Shown here one piece after another: positions 23,486 to 30,775 of a stretch of 39,838 nt of DNA. Numbering within the stretch: the stretch's first letter is position 1; every line of letters starts with the position of its first letter. Under the pieces are notes generated by a model. It did not search any database. It was not told the origin of the DNA and worked only from the letters and a program-made list of their open reading frames with translations. The position numbers were made by a program, and so were the translations under genes. The stretch is from a bacterium (GTDB lineage Bacteria > JACRDZ01 > JAQUKH01). The stretch spans positions 1-39,838 of the forward strand of contig JBFMCF010000112.1 of NCBI GenBank assembly GCA_040754625.1, written 5' to 3'.

Positions 23486-23911
23486 CGATGTTTAACAAAT
23501 TGAGATTTCGGGCGTTTTTTTACCGCATTTTGTATTGCCTTGCCGGATTAAATTATTTTTTTTGCAGCCAAATTACACGCACGGCAATTTAATTATAACC
23601 GTAGAACCCTTGCCTACACCTTCTGAAAATATTTTAATTTCTCCTTTGTACATTTCAACTTGGTTATAGAGCCCCTTCATGTTCAACTTTGGATAAGTAT
23701 TAGTTTATTTTTGATTGGTATTATTCTTGTCTTAAGTTCCTTAATAATAAAAAAACACAAATAAAGATTAATGAGATCGCAGATTGACGTAGTTAAAAGA
23801 TAGATAACGTTCTTAATAAAAACTTTTCGCTCCACTTGAGCTTATAATATATTTAAAGGAATAAGTGTAAGAATGTTTTATAAAAAAAGGCATACCGATG
23901 ATTTATTTGAT
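23486..23911. other. Gene-poor stretch with a kinase remnant
   Basis: Apart from the histidine-kinase remnant at 23573-23704, I see no intact gene, RNA gene or clear terminator. The rest is AT-rich with stops in all frames. Confidence 0.5.
23573..23704 (-). pseudogene. C-terminal remnant of a sensor histidine kinase (HATPase end)
   Basis: Leftward translation gives KLNMKGLYNQVEMYKGEIKI then FSEGVGKGSTVIIKLPCV and a TAA stop. This is the G2 box and last strand of a HATPase_c domain (pattern GL.....E..GG.I...S..GKGS.V...LP). The frame is closed by a stop just upstream of 23704, and no start, H-box or N-box is present. About 43 codons of a gene of several hundred survive. It looks like what is left after deletion. 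Confidence 0.75.
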
Positions 23912-24721
23912 TTATAACTCCTCATTCATACTTCCCGTGCGGTAACCCTGCAAATCCAAAGTCACATAAACAAAACCCAGTGATTTAAATTTATTGATTA
24001 TTTTTTCACGGATATTTTTCCTGTTTAACCGTTCAATGGCCAAAGCTTCAAGTTCAATCCTTGCAAGGTTTCCATGGACCCTCACGCGAAATGATTTAAA
24101 CCCCAAAATGGAAATAAATTTCTCCGCTTTTTCTATTTTTACAAGGTTTTCTTTTGTTATTTCTTCTCCATAAGGTATCCGGGAGGAAAGACAAGCCATT
24201 GAAGGCTTGTTCCATGTCGGTAATCCCAATTCACGGCTCAGCCGCCGTATGTCTTCTTTTGTTAACCCGGCCTCCAAAAGAGGGCTGCGGACACCAAATT
24301 CCTTTGCCGCCTGCCTGCCGGGACGGACATCTTTCAAGTCATCCCTATTGGTTCCGTCACATATCCATTTTATATTTTCTTTCCCTGCAATATCAGCCAG
24401 TTTTGCAAACAATTCAAGTTTACAAAAATAACAACGGTCGGGAGGATTGGATTTGAAATTTTTATTATTTAATTCTTTTGTTTTTATTACCATGTGCCTC
24501 GCTTCAATAGCTTTAGCTAACTTCACGGCTTCCTTTAATTCTCTTGCAGGATACGTCTCTGACTGCGCCGTAACCGCCAAAATATTCCTGCCTAACACAT
24601 CATGTCCGACTTTCAGCAAAAATGCGCTGTCCGCCCCGCCGGAATAAGCCAGTATAAACGCGCCCATTTTTTTAATGTTTTTTTTCAGCCTTTCAAATTT
24701 TTCCTTCAAAATACTTTCCAT
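23912..24721 (-). CDS. larE: LarE-type ATP-dependent sulfur transferase, three-cysteine form
   Basis: LarE makes the sulfur ligands of the nickel-pincer cofactor of lactate racemase and its relatives. The PP-loop AYSGGADSAFLL is at about residue 25, followed by ILAVTAQSETYP. DRCYFCK (~97-103) and KPSMACLSSRIPYG (~175) place three cysteines. The family exists in two forms: one with a single sacrificial cysteine and one with three cysteines holding a [4Fe-4S] cluster that carries extra sulfide. The CxxC plus C pattern here fits the second. Length 269, normal. No larB, larC or larA is within the window. Confidence 0.9.
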   Translation of the reverse strand: MESILKEKFERLKKNIKKMGAFILAYSGGADSAFLLKVGHDVLGRNILAVTAQSETYPARELKEAVKLAKAIEARHMVIKTKELNNKNFKSNPPDRCYFCKLELFAKLADIAGKENIKWICDGTNRDDLKDVRPGRQAAKEFGVRSPLLEAGLTKEDIRRLSRELGLPTWNKPSMACLSSRIPYGEEITKENLVKIEKAEKFISILGFKSFRVRVHGNLARIELEALAIERLNRKNIREKIINKFKSLGFVYVTLDLQGYRTGSMNEEL

Positions 24722-24744
24722 GATACCATTAGGGCCTCTTATTA

Positions 24745-24774
24745 TAAAATAAAAAAACCGACTCTAAAGCCGGT
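24745..24774 (-). terminator. Rho-independent terminator downstream of the sigma-factor operon
   Basis: Read leftward: ACCGGC, loop TTTAGA, GTCGGT (24774-24757), then a run of T. It ends the transcript from the sigma-factor gene. It also lies just after the putative larE transcription start and could act as an attenuator there. Confidence 0.75.
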
Positions 24775-24782
24775 AATAAGAA

Positions 24783-24810
24783 ATTCTATCCCAATATATA
24801 AAATTGTCAA
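24783..24810 (-). promoter_or_regulatory. Probable promoter of larE
   Basis: Read leftward: TTGACA (24810-24805), 16-bp spacer, TAGAAT (24788-24783). Transcription would start near 24776, directly before the terminator hairpin. Confidence 0.55.
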
Positions 24811-24841
24811 TAAATTATTTTAATGAATTTGTTTTTTCCTA

Positions 24842-25672
24842 TTATGCAACTAAATCATCTTTAACCTTGGACAATTTACCCTTCAGCCTCAAAATGGCCT
24901 TGGTATGCATCTGTGACACTCTCGACTCAGACACATCAAGAAGGTCTCCTATTTGTTTCAACGTCAACTCTTCAAAATAATATAAAGAAACAACTGTCCT
25001 TTCCCTCTCAGGCAGCCTCTCAATAGCCTGCTGCAAAACTTCTTTTTTCTCCTGTGACTCGCTTTCTTCCTCCGGGTTCGGGATCTTAAAATCTTCAACC
25101 AAATCAAGCATCTGGACAGCCTGGTCGTCATCTTTAACAGTCCAGAATTTATCCAGTGAAACAACAGCCGTATTATTCACTTTTGTGACAAGATTATAAA
25201 AATCATCCATGCTAATGCCCAATGCGCCTGCCATTTCAGTATCAGTAGCCTGCCGTTTTAATTCGTTTTCCAGTTCACTGCAGGTCGCCTCCAGTTGTCT
25301 TGCCTTCTGCCTGACTGAACGCGGGACCCAGTCTAACGCCCTTAATTCATCCAGGATCGCTCCTCTCACGCGCGAGATAGCATATGTTTTAAATTTTATG
25401 CCCCTGTCCGGGTCAAATTTCTCGATTGCATCCATAAGCCCGATTATACCGCAGCTTACGAGATCGTCCGATTCGCTGTTCGGTTTATATGTCGGCAGGC
25501 ACATCTCAATACGGCTGACAACATATTTAACAAGATACATATATTTTTTAATAATCACCTCTTTAACCCTGTAATCTTTTCTTTTTTTATACCGGTTCCA
25601 TAAGTCATCATCCTCTTCCAAAACAGGATTCTGGTCCTTGGCAGAAAAAAACAGTTTTGAAATGTTTTTCAT
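24842..25672 (-). CDS. FliA/WhiG-family sigma factor (sigma-28 type)
   Basis: Alternative RNA polymerase sigma factor. Region 2 shows DLVSCGIIGLMDAIEKFDPD, 'GIKFKTYAISRVRGAILDEL' and RALDWVPRSVRQKAR, which is diagnostic of FliA/WhiG. Region 3 (ELKRQATDTEMAGALGIS) and region 4 (LPERERTVVSLYYFEELTLK, then QIGDLLDVSESRVSQMHTKA) follow. Length 276. It starts directly after the stop of the upstream gene (TAGATG), so the two are one operon. There are no flagellar genes or FlgM in the window; it may control motility elsewhere or another function, as WhiG does. Confidence 0.93.
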   Translation of the reverse strand: MKNISKLFFSAKDQNPVLEEDDDLWNRYKKRKDYRVKEVIIKKYMYLVKYVVSRIEMCLPTYKPNSESDDLVSCGIIGLMDAIEKFDPDRGIKFKTYAISRVRGAILDELRALDWVPRSVRQKARQLEATCSELENELKRQATDTEMAGALGISMDDFYNLVTKVNNTAVVSLDKFWTVKDDDQAVQMLDLVEDFKIPNPEEESESQEKKEVLQQAIERLPERERTVVSLYYFEELTLKQIGDLLDVSESRVSQMHTKAILRLKGKLSKVKDDLVA

Positions 25673-26038
25673 CTAATTGATCCTCCCTTCTGAATTTTTT
25701 ATTTTCTTTTTACCCAATTCCAAAAGTTCCTCTTCATTTCTTACTGATTTTGGATCAACGTCAAGCCAAAAAAATAAATCCAGTGCCGCCCTGCATATTT
25801 CGCTGTCATTAAGCTGTATCCCGTCTATATTCCCGCTGTGGAACGCGTATTCTCTTAATTTTTTTATTTGATCAATACGTAATTGGATATTTTTCTGCCG
25901 GATCTTAAAAATCTTCACAAGGGCGTCATCCTTTATCCTTAATTTCAGCCTGTTATCATGTGACAAACCCAGTTTATTAATCATCACTTCTTTTTTCCTG
26001 TCTTTTAAAGATTTTTTGTTTATTGTTATAAAATCCAT
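25673..26038 (-). CDS. Small protein upstream of the sigma factor, possible ribbon-helix-helix regulator
   Basis: A 121-residue charged protein I do not recognise by family. Its middle section, KNIQLRIDQIKKLREYAFHS then a short insert and LNDSEICRAALDLFFWLDVD, has the order of a ribbon-helix-helix (CopG/Arc) domain: a basic strand, a helix, a turn and a helix starting with D/S-E-I-C-R-A-A-L. The ATG at 26038 lies about 20 nt from the predicted transcription start; the ATG at 25984 is an alternative with AGGA upstream. Octamer repeats cover its own promoter, which would suit autoregulation. It could instead be an anti-sigma partner. Confidence 0.6.
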   Translation of the reverse strand: MDFITINKKSLKDRKKEVMINKLGLSHDNRLKLRIKDDALVKIFKIRQKNIQLRIDQIKKLREYAFHSGNIDGIQLNDSEICRAALDLFFWLDVDPKSVRNEEELLELGKKKIKNSEGRIN

Positions 26039-26042
26039 AGTA

Positions 26043-26074
26043 TAGTATTATAATATTATAGTATTATTATATTA
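26043..26074. promoter_or_regulatory. Four tandem octamers over the regulator/sigma promoter
   Basis: TAGTATTA (26043), TAATATTA (26051), TAGTATTA (26059) and TTATATTA (26067) run head to tail with an 8-bp period. They cover the -10 hexamer and transcription start. Ribbon-helix-helix repressors often bind such short iterated sites, so this is a candidate operator. Confidence 0.5.
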
Positions 26075-26093
26075 TATAAAAAATATATGTCAA
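26066..26093 (-). promoter_or_regulatory. Sigma-70-type promoter of the regulator-sigma operon
   Basis: Read leftward: TTGACA (26093-26088), 16-bp spacer, TATAAT (26071-26066), both full matches. Expected start near 26059, inside the octamer array. Confidence 0.78.
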
Positions 26094-26149
26094 GCAAAAT
26101 ATAACTATATTTTATAGATAGTTATAAATATACGTAATATTTTATACAA

Positions 26150-26173
26150 TAATATAATAATATTATCGTATTA
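26150..26173. promoter_or_regulatory. Second octamer cluster upstream of the sigma operon
   Basis: TAATATAA (26150), TAATATTA (26158) and TCGTATTA (26166) have the same length and phase pattern as the array at 26043-26074. They lie about 60 bp upstream of the -35 site. Possible distal operator; the extreme AT content makes chance likeness a real risk. Confidence 0.3.
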
Positions 26174-26234
26174 TATAATTTTTTATTTAATACTTTTTTT
26201 GAATAAACTGAAAATCAGGACAAAAATATCGCAA

Positions 26235-28205
26235 TCAACGGCGGGCGATTTCCTTTAACCATTCTTTAACTTTTTGGGACTGGGGGGAATCCGGCTCAAG
26301 TTTCAAAAAATCATTAAAATCCCTGACGGCAGAATTAAAAATATTTTTCTCTGCATATAAAAAACCCAGGTTATAATATGCCTCGGGGGTGGGATAAATC
26401 TTATTAGCTGATTGATATTGATAAATCGCAAGGTCCGCCTTTTTTTCTTTTAAATAAATCCTTGCCATGTTTAAATTGAAGGCAAATAGCTGCCGCAATA
26501 TTTCATTGTCCCTGACAAGGCGAATAGATTTATGCTTCCCCAGACCCCGGTATGAATAATCCAGCCATATTTTTTCATCAGTAAAATCCGCATTTTTCTC
26601 CCGCCAGAGAATACCTTTAAATTGCAGCGGACTGCTTTTCTGTAAAAAATCTCTGGCAAATAATGTATAATAAAATTTGTAGCCGGGATTATATGTTTCA
26701 ATATCTTCTGTAATAATTTTACTTCTTTCCGTTAAATAATTTATGTAATTCCAATCCGCGAATTCTTTTCTTTTTAAAACCAATTTCGGTTCTTCCTGCA
26801 TCATCTGGGCATAATACCATGGCATAGAAGCCATTCTCTGGTGCACTACAGCCAAATCTTTCCTCCTGCCCTCGCTGTATTTATAATACCATAAGGGGAA
26901 AGTATCGCCCGATAAAGAAGTAAAAATCAAACTTTTTTCCTCACAGGTTCTCGCCATATTTGCCGCGAAATCATAAGCAAAATAGTTTCTCTTTAAATCA
27001 TATAACGCATAATGATCAAAAAGAGATGTCAAAGGTAAAAGGAAAACCAGTACTAAAATAAAAACCCACATGCCAGGGGAAACAGGCGTGACTTTTTCTA
27101 AATAAAAATGAATTTTTTCCAGGATAAAAGCTACGCCGAAGCTTATCCAGACAGCAAACACCGCATATAAAGGCAGATAAAATGTTCTAAGAAGGGCAAA
27201 AATATGTGTGGGGATGGGCGGATTTACTATAAAAATAAAACCAATCCCGCTGCAAAAAGTGATTAACGAAAAAGTAATAAATAATTTCAGGTTTTTTCTA
27301 AATAGTCTCCATAATCCAAAAAAAGAAAAAAAGAAAGTCCAGATACTGACCTGTTCAATAAAACCGAAAAGATTAAACTGCTGAATTATTTTTTTAATAT
27401 CACGCGCTGTGTTCAATGCCCCATATTGCTCTCTGTTAACGGCAAACAAAAATCCCCTCATGGTTTCCGGGTTACTCCAATCCAGGTATGGGTTTTGAGC
27501 TGAACGAAGGGGTAAATAAACATAAATTGTAAGCCCAAAAGCAAACAAAAATATCATACAAACAAGATGTTTTATTTTGAATATTTCCCTCCAGTCCGTG
27601 GCCAATAAAAAATATATAAATGCAGGAAAAAAAAGAACCGCCTGCTCATGGTTCCCAAAACTCAGGCCATAAATTAATGAACCCAGAAAAATATAGCGGA
27701 TATCCCTTTTACTGTCCCATACCAGCAAAAGACAGGTCAGAAGCATCATAAGGAAGAGATTTAACGTATAAACTTCCGTGGTAACAGAATGAAGCCATAT
27801 CATACTGGAGAAGCCGGTAAGCATTGCCGCGATTACCGCCGGGACAAAACCGTCAAGTAAAATCCCCGTTGAAGTTTTCCCTTTTTCTACCAGGCTCCTC
27901 TCAATCCTTAAAACAATAAAATAAACCATTAACACGCTTAATGACCCCAAAACCGCACAGGCCAAGTTACCTCTAAAAGCGATATTACCTACAAGAAACA
28001 GAGACATCAAAACTTTCATTGTTATTGTATAAAGAGGATAACCTGAAGGATGTGTAATTCCCAAAATATACGGAGAGGTAATCAATTCACCGCTGTCTTC
28101 ATAAGTTATGGTGGGAGCTAAAGTATGAATATAGACTGCCAGGGAAATAAGAAAAACTATGATACCTATAAAATAAGGCTTATCTTCTTCCGCAAATATT
28201 TTCAT
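26235..28205 (-). CDS. DUF2723 membrane protein (GT-C-like) with C-terminal TPR repeats
   Basis: A 656-residue polytopic protein. The opening TLAPTITYEDSGELITSPYI with LGITHPSGYPLYTI is the DUF2723 signature, the family of the eukaryotic O-mannosyltransferase TMEM260; the DSGE acidic residues face the periplasm in GT-C folds. About ten to twelve helices follow, then a soluble part. The last 75 residues form TPR units (ADLAIYQYQSANKIYPTPEA, YYNLGFLYAEKNIFNSAVRD, FNDFLKLEPDSPQ). A role in lipid-linked sugar transfer to secreted proteins is likely by family. It starts 4 bp after the DUF4159 gene. Confidence 0.9.
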   Translation of the reverse strand: MKIFAEEDKPYFIGIIVFLISLAVYIHTLAPTITYEDSGELITSPYILGITHPSGYPLYTITMKVLMSLFLVGNIAFRGNLACAVLGSLSVLMVYFIVLRIERSLVEKGKTSTGILLDGFVPAVIAAMLTGFSSMIWLHSVTTEVYTLNLFLMMLLTCLLLVWDSKRDIRYIFLGSLIYGLSFGNHEQAVLFFPAFIYFLLATDWREIFKIKHLVCMIFLFAFGLTIYVYLPLRSAQNPYLDWSNPETMRGFLFAVNREQYGALNTARDIKKIIQQFNLFGFIEQVSIWTFFFSFFGLWRLFRKNLKLFITFSLITFCSGIGFIFIVNPPIPTHIFALLRTFYLPLYAVFAVWISFGVAFILEKIHFYLEKVTPVSPGMWVFILVLVFLLPLTSLFDHYALYDLKRNYFAYDFAANMARTCEEKSLIFTSLSGDTFPLWYYKYSEGRRKDLAVVHQRMASMPWYYAQMMQEEPKLVLKRKEFADWNYINYLTERSKIITEDIETYNPGYKFYYTLFARDFLQKSSPLQFKGILWREKNADFTDEKIWLDYSYRGLGKHKSIRLVRDNEILRQLFAFNLNMARIYLKEKKADLAIYQYQSANKIYPTPEAYYNLGFLYAEKNIFNSAVRDFNDFLKLEPDSPQSQKVKEWLKEIARR

Positions 28206-28209
28206 TCGC

Positions 28210-28881
28210 TTAATATAAGAGTGTATAGGTAATTATATTAATCCCCATCTCAAACGCTTTTTCTCTAATTTCAGGGGGGTCATTATAAACTTCCTGGCTT
28301 ACCCAGCCGTCACTGATATTTGTGTTATAGGTATAAAAAAGGACCAGTTTTCCTTCATGATATATCCCCAGTCCTTTAGGCCGGCCGGGATAATGCTCAT
28401 GGACCTTGGGCAGACCTTCCGGAAATTTGTAAACTAAATGATAAATTGGATGAGAAAACGGCAATTCTATTAATTCTTTATCAGGAAAAACCCTTTTTAA
28501 TTCCTGCCTGAAATATTTGTCCATACCATAATCATCATCAACATATAAAAAACCGCCGTTTGTTAAATAAGTGCGGAGACGCGTTATTTCCGGATCGGAA
28601 AATTTTATATTGCCATGCCCGGTTGCAAATAAAAACGGATAGGAAAAAAAATCCTCATCCTCAATCGAAACAACTTTTTCTTTTGAAGAAACTTTAATAT
28701 TTGTATTTTTTTGTATTTCTTTGGCGAGGTTTGGAATCAGGGACGGATCATTATACCAATCGCCCCCTCCGCTGTATTTCAACCTTGCAATGGTAAATTC
28801 TGACCACGCGGAACAAAATTTATTCAAAGCAAAAAATAAAAAAATTAATAATAAAAGCCTATTTTTTAGATTCTGTAACAT
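28210..28881 (-). CDS. DUF4159 domain protein, exported
   Basis: After a signal peptide (NRLLLLIFLFFALNKFCSAW) comes FTIARLKYSGGGDWYNDPSL, PFLFATGHGNIKFSD, LRTYLTNGGFLYVDDDYG, and VFPDKELIELPFSHPIYHLV. This is the DUF4159 pattern, a glutamine-amidotransferase-like fold often fused or linked to MoxR/BatA clusters. Length 223 residues. Its start overlaps the PDZ gene by 23 bp. It is probably functionally tied to the VWA cluster at 31914-36948, though four genes and a promoter lie between. Confidence 0.87.
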   Translation of the reverse strand: MLQNLKNRLLLLIFLFFALNKFCSAWSEFTIARLKYSGGGDWYNDPSLIPNLAKEIQKNTNIKVSSKEKVVSIEDEDFFSYPFLFATGHGNIKFSDPEITRLRTYLTNGGFLYVDDDYGMDKYFRQELKRVFPDKELIELPFSHPIYHLVYKFPEGLPKVHEHYPGRPKGLGIYHEGKLVLFYTYNTNISDGWVSQEVYNDPPEIREKAFEMGINIITYTLLY

Positions 28882-29566
28882 TCATACTCAATTCTTTTGT
28901 CAAAACTGACCCGTTATGAATGATTGTTAAAAAAACAGGTTCATTTAATTTAACCTGGCTGGCTACCTGGCCAAAATTTTTTAAATCTTTAAAAGTTTTC
29001 CGGTTTATGCCGATTATCAAATCGCCTTTTTCTAATTTGGCGTTATAGGATATTGAATCTGTTTTAATATCAGAAACAATAATATTCACAGGTTTATCCG
29101 AAATTTCCACAACCTTAACCTTAAAACCGAGCCTCTCCAGAAGTTCCCTTACCTGTCCCCATGTATCTTCTAATGTAATTTCCAATTCTATTTCTTTTGT
29201 ATCGCGTAAAAGTTTTACCTTTATCTTATCACCGACTTTTTTGCTGAAAATTGCAGTTTCAAATTCATATTGTGTCTTAATCGATTGGCCGTCAATATGC
29301 TTAATTATATCGCCTTTCTCAATCCCCGATATTTTAGCAGGGCTTTTTTCGATAAAATCATCAACTAATACTCCATCCGCCTCTCTCTTTTTTGTCCTCT
29401 CCTTAAAATAATCTTTTATAATTAAACCCATCCACGGGGTTTTATTAATTTTTTCTTCTAATTCAATTCCCTTCTGAACATCAGGCTTACTTTTAGTTTC
29501 TTCTGAAAAACCATAATTAAAATTAAATATAACCAAAAATAAAAAAAATATACTACAATTTTTCAC
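28859..29566 (-). CDS. Exported protein with two PDZ domains
   Basis: The open frame runs back to 29668, but that part is translated element E4. The GTG at 29566, made at the junction and with AGGAAG upstream, gives a proper signal peptide (KNCSIFFLFLVIFNFNYGFS). PDZ 1 (about residues 45-120) contains GVLVDDFIEKSPAKISGIEK and GDIIKHIDG. PDZ 2 (about 135-225) contains NIIVSDIKTDSISYNAKLEK and GDLIIGINR. There is no protease domain, so it is probably an adaptor or substrate binder in the periplasm. It overlaps the DUF4159 gene by 23 bp. Confidence 0.85.
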   Translation of the reverse strand: MKNCSIFFLFLVIFNFNYGFSEETKSKPDVQKGIELEEKINKTPWMGLIIKDYFKERTKKREADGVLVDDFIEKSPAKISGIEKGDIIKHIDGQSIKTQYEFETAIFSKKVGDKIKVKLLRDTKEIELEITLEDTWGQVRELLERLGFKVKVVEISDKPVNIIVSDIKTDSISYNAKLEKGDLIIGINRKTFKDLKNFGQVASQVKLNEPVFLTIIHNGSVLTKELSMNVTESKK

Positions 29567-29646
29567 CCAGCTCTTCCTTCCATAGTTAATAGAGAACCTA
29601 ATACTTTCCCCAAGCCTTCCTTTATTTTCAGGAAGAGCTGGGTTCA
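29562..29646 (-). mobile_element. Start-codon element E4 (MITE-like), upstream of the PDZ gene
   Basis: Perfect 13-bp inverted repeats CCCAGCTCTTCCT (29566-29578) and AGGAAGAGCTGGG (29630-29642) bound 77 bp; TTCA flanks at 29562-29565 and 29643-29646. Both arms carry the same C-to-T (G-to-A) change relative to E1, so pairing is kept. A third arm, CCCAAGCCTTCCT (29609-29621), pairs with the distal arm across an 8-nt loop (10 Watson-Crick and 2 wobble pairs of 13). The proximal arm gives SD and GTG start. Here the whole element is an open frame, from MNPALPENKG into the PDZ protein. Confidence 0.75.
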
Positions 29647-29675
29647 TTTTACATTTTGATTTTTGCATTTACTTA

Positions 29676-30653
29676 TCACCAATCCCTTTCTATGATGTAG
29701 TCCGTTAATGTTACAAGCGCCTGTTTTATTTTTGAAGGAGGGAATATTTCCAGTTCTTTTTTGGCCGATTGAATATATTTTCCTCCCATATCAATTACTT
29801 TCTCAAGTATTTTATAATCATTCATTTTACCGCGGATATACAGAATATCATTTTCATTCAACCCTTCACTATCAAGCATTTTACAAAGCGTATCTTTATC
29901 ATCCGGTTTAGATTCCTGGAGAAGATATATCAAAGGGAGTGTATATCCGCCTTCACGCAAATCATTGGTCACCGGTTTACCAAGTTTTTCTTTTTTTGCA
30001 TTCCAGTCCAGTGTATCATCAATTATCTGAAATGCAATGCCTAAATTTAAGCCGAACCTTTCTAACGCATAAATCTTATCACGGGATAAACCACCGCACA
30101 TACCGCCAGCCTTGGCACAGGCTGAAATTAATCCCGCCGTTTTCGCACGGATTATATATAAATAGTCTTCAAAACTGACTTCCGGATCGTTTTTAGCTGC
30201 TTCCTGGAGGACTTCCCCCTCGGTCATGTCATTGGTGGCCCCGATAACCAATCTTATCGCTTCTATGTCCTTGTCTTTTAAAAGTAAACGACAACCCTTT
30301 GTGTATAAATAATCCCCTAGAAGAACGGCAAATTTGTTATCCCATTTTGCGTTTATTGAGGGTTTCCCCCGCCGGAGATTAGCTTCATCCACAACATCAT
30401 CATGAACAAGTGTCGCAGTATGAATTAACTCTATCGCAACAGCGAGTTTAACGCTTCTTTCCCTGTCAAATTCGCCGAGTTTTGCACAAAGGATTAAAAT
30501 TGCCGGGCGGACACGTTTCCCCCCCGGCAATAAAATATGAGAAATAACAGGCGAAATCTTTGCGTTATCAGCTTCAATTTCTTTTTTAAGCTCAACTTCA
30601 ACTTCATCTAACTCACTTTTTATCAAATTATACAGGAAAATCAGGTTAAACAA
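29676..30653 (-). CDS. Trans-polyprenyl diphosphate synthase (IspB/GGPS family)
   Basis: Builds the isoprenoid chain of quinones or related lipids from IPP. The first aspartate-rich motif is LVHDDVVDEANLRRGKPS (about residues 83-100) and the second is IDDTLDW with KLGKPVTNDLREGGYTLPLI (about 211-240). GKRVRP near residue 46 binds IPP. Length 325, typical of hepta/octaprenyl synthases. The likely start is TTG at 30653, 6 nt after the GGGGG end of element E5. Without the element the same TTG would follow AGGAG at the same spacing. It is co-directional with the porin and PDZ genes. Confidence 0.92.
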   Translation of the reverse strand: MFNLIFLYNLIKSELDEVEVELKKEIEADNAKISPVISHILLPGGKRVRPAILILCAKLGEFDRERSVKLAVAIELIHTATLVHDDVVDEANLRRGKPSINAKWDNKFAVLLGDYLYTKGCRLLLKDKDIEAIRLVIGATNDMTEGEVLQEAAKNDPEVSFEDYLYIIRAKTAGLISACAKAGGMCGGLSRDKIYALERFGLNLGIAFQIIDDTLDWNAKKEKLGKPVTNDLREGGYTLPLIYLLQESKPDDKDTLCKMLDSEGLNENDILYIRGKMNDYKILEKVIDMGGKYIQSAKKELEIFPPSKIKQALVTLTDYIIERDW

Positions 30654-30655
30654 AG

Positions 30656-30766
30656 TTTACCCCCACACCAAATCCATTGTTGTTAAAATTATTACTGTAT
30701 TGTAAACTTTCAAAATTGCACCATCGGATACCCCACTTAAATCAGTCGATTTGGTGTGGGGGTTTA
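30656..30766 (-). mobile_element. Start-site element E5 (MITE-like variant), upstream of polyprenyl synthase
   Basis: Perfect 15-bp inverted repeats CCCCCACACCAAATC (30660-30674) and GATTTGGTGTGGGGG (30748-30762) bound 103 bp; TTTA flanks at 30656-30659 and 30763-30766. The sequence differs from E1-E4, but the plan is the same. A third arm, CCCCACTTAAATC (30731-30743), pairs with the distal arm over a 4-nt loop (11 pairs). The proximal end GGGGG replaces a native AGGAG at the same distance from the TTG start. The internal motif ATTACTGTATT is shared with E2. Confidence 0.7.
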
Positions 30767-30775
30767 CTCCTGATA

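Noticed and set aside
23630-23770. Rightward frame ending in a hydrophobic helix and KKHK
   Set aside because: It has no start and overlaps the kinase remnant on the other strand, whose conserved HATPase motif is far more convincing.
8261-30766. CRISPR or REP/BIME explanation for the dispersed repeats
   Set aside because: They are single scattered inverted pairs with 4-bp flanking repeats, not regularly spaced direct repeats. They also lack the tetranucleotide head and close-set hairpin layout of REP sequences.
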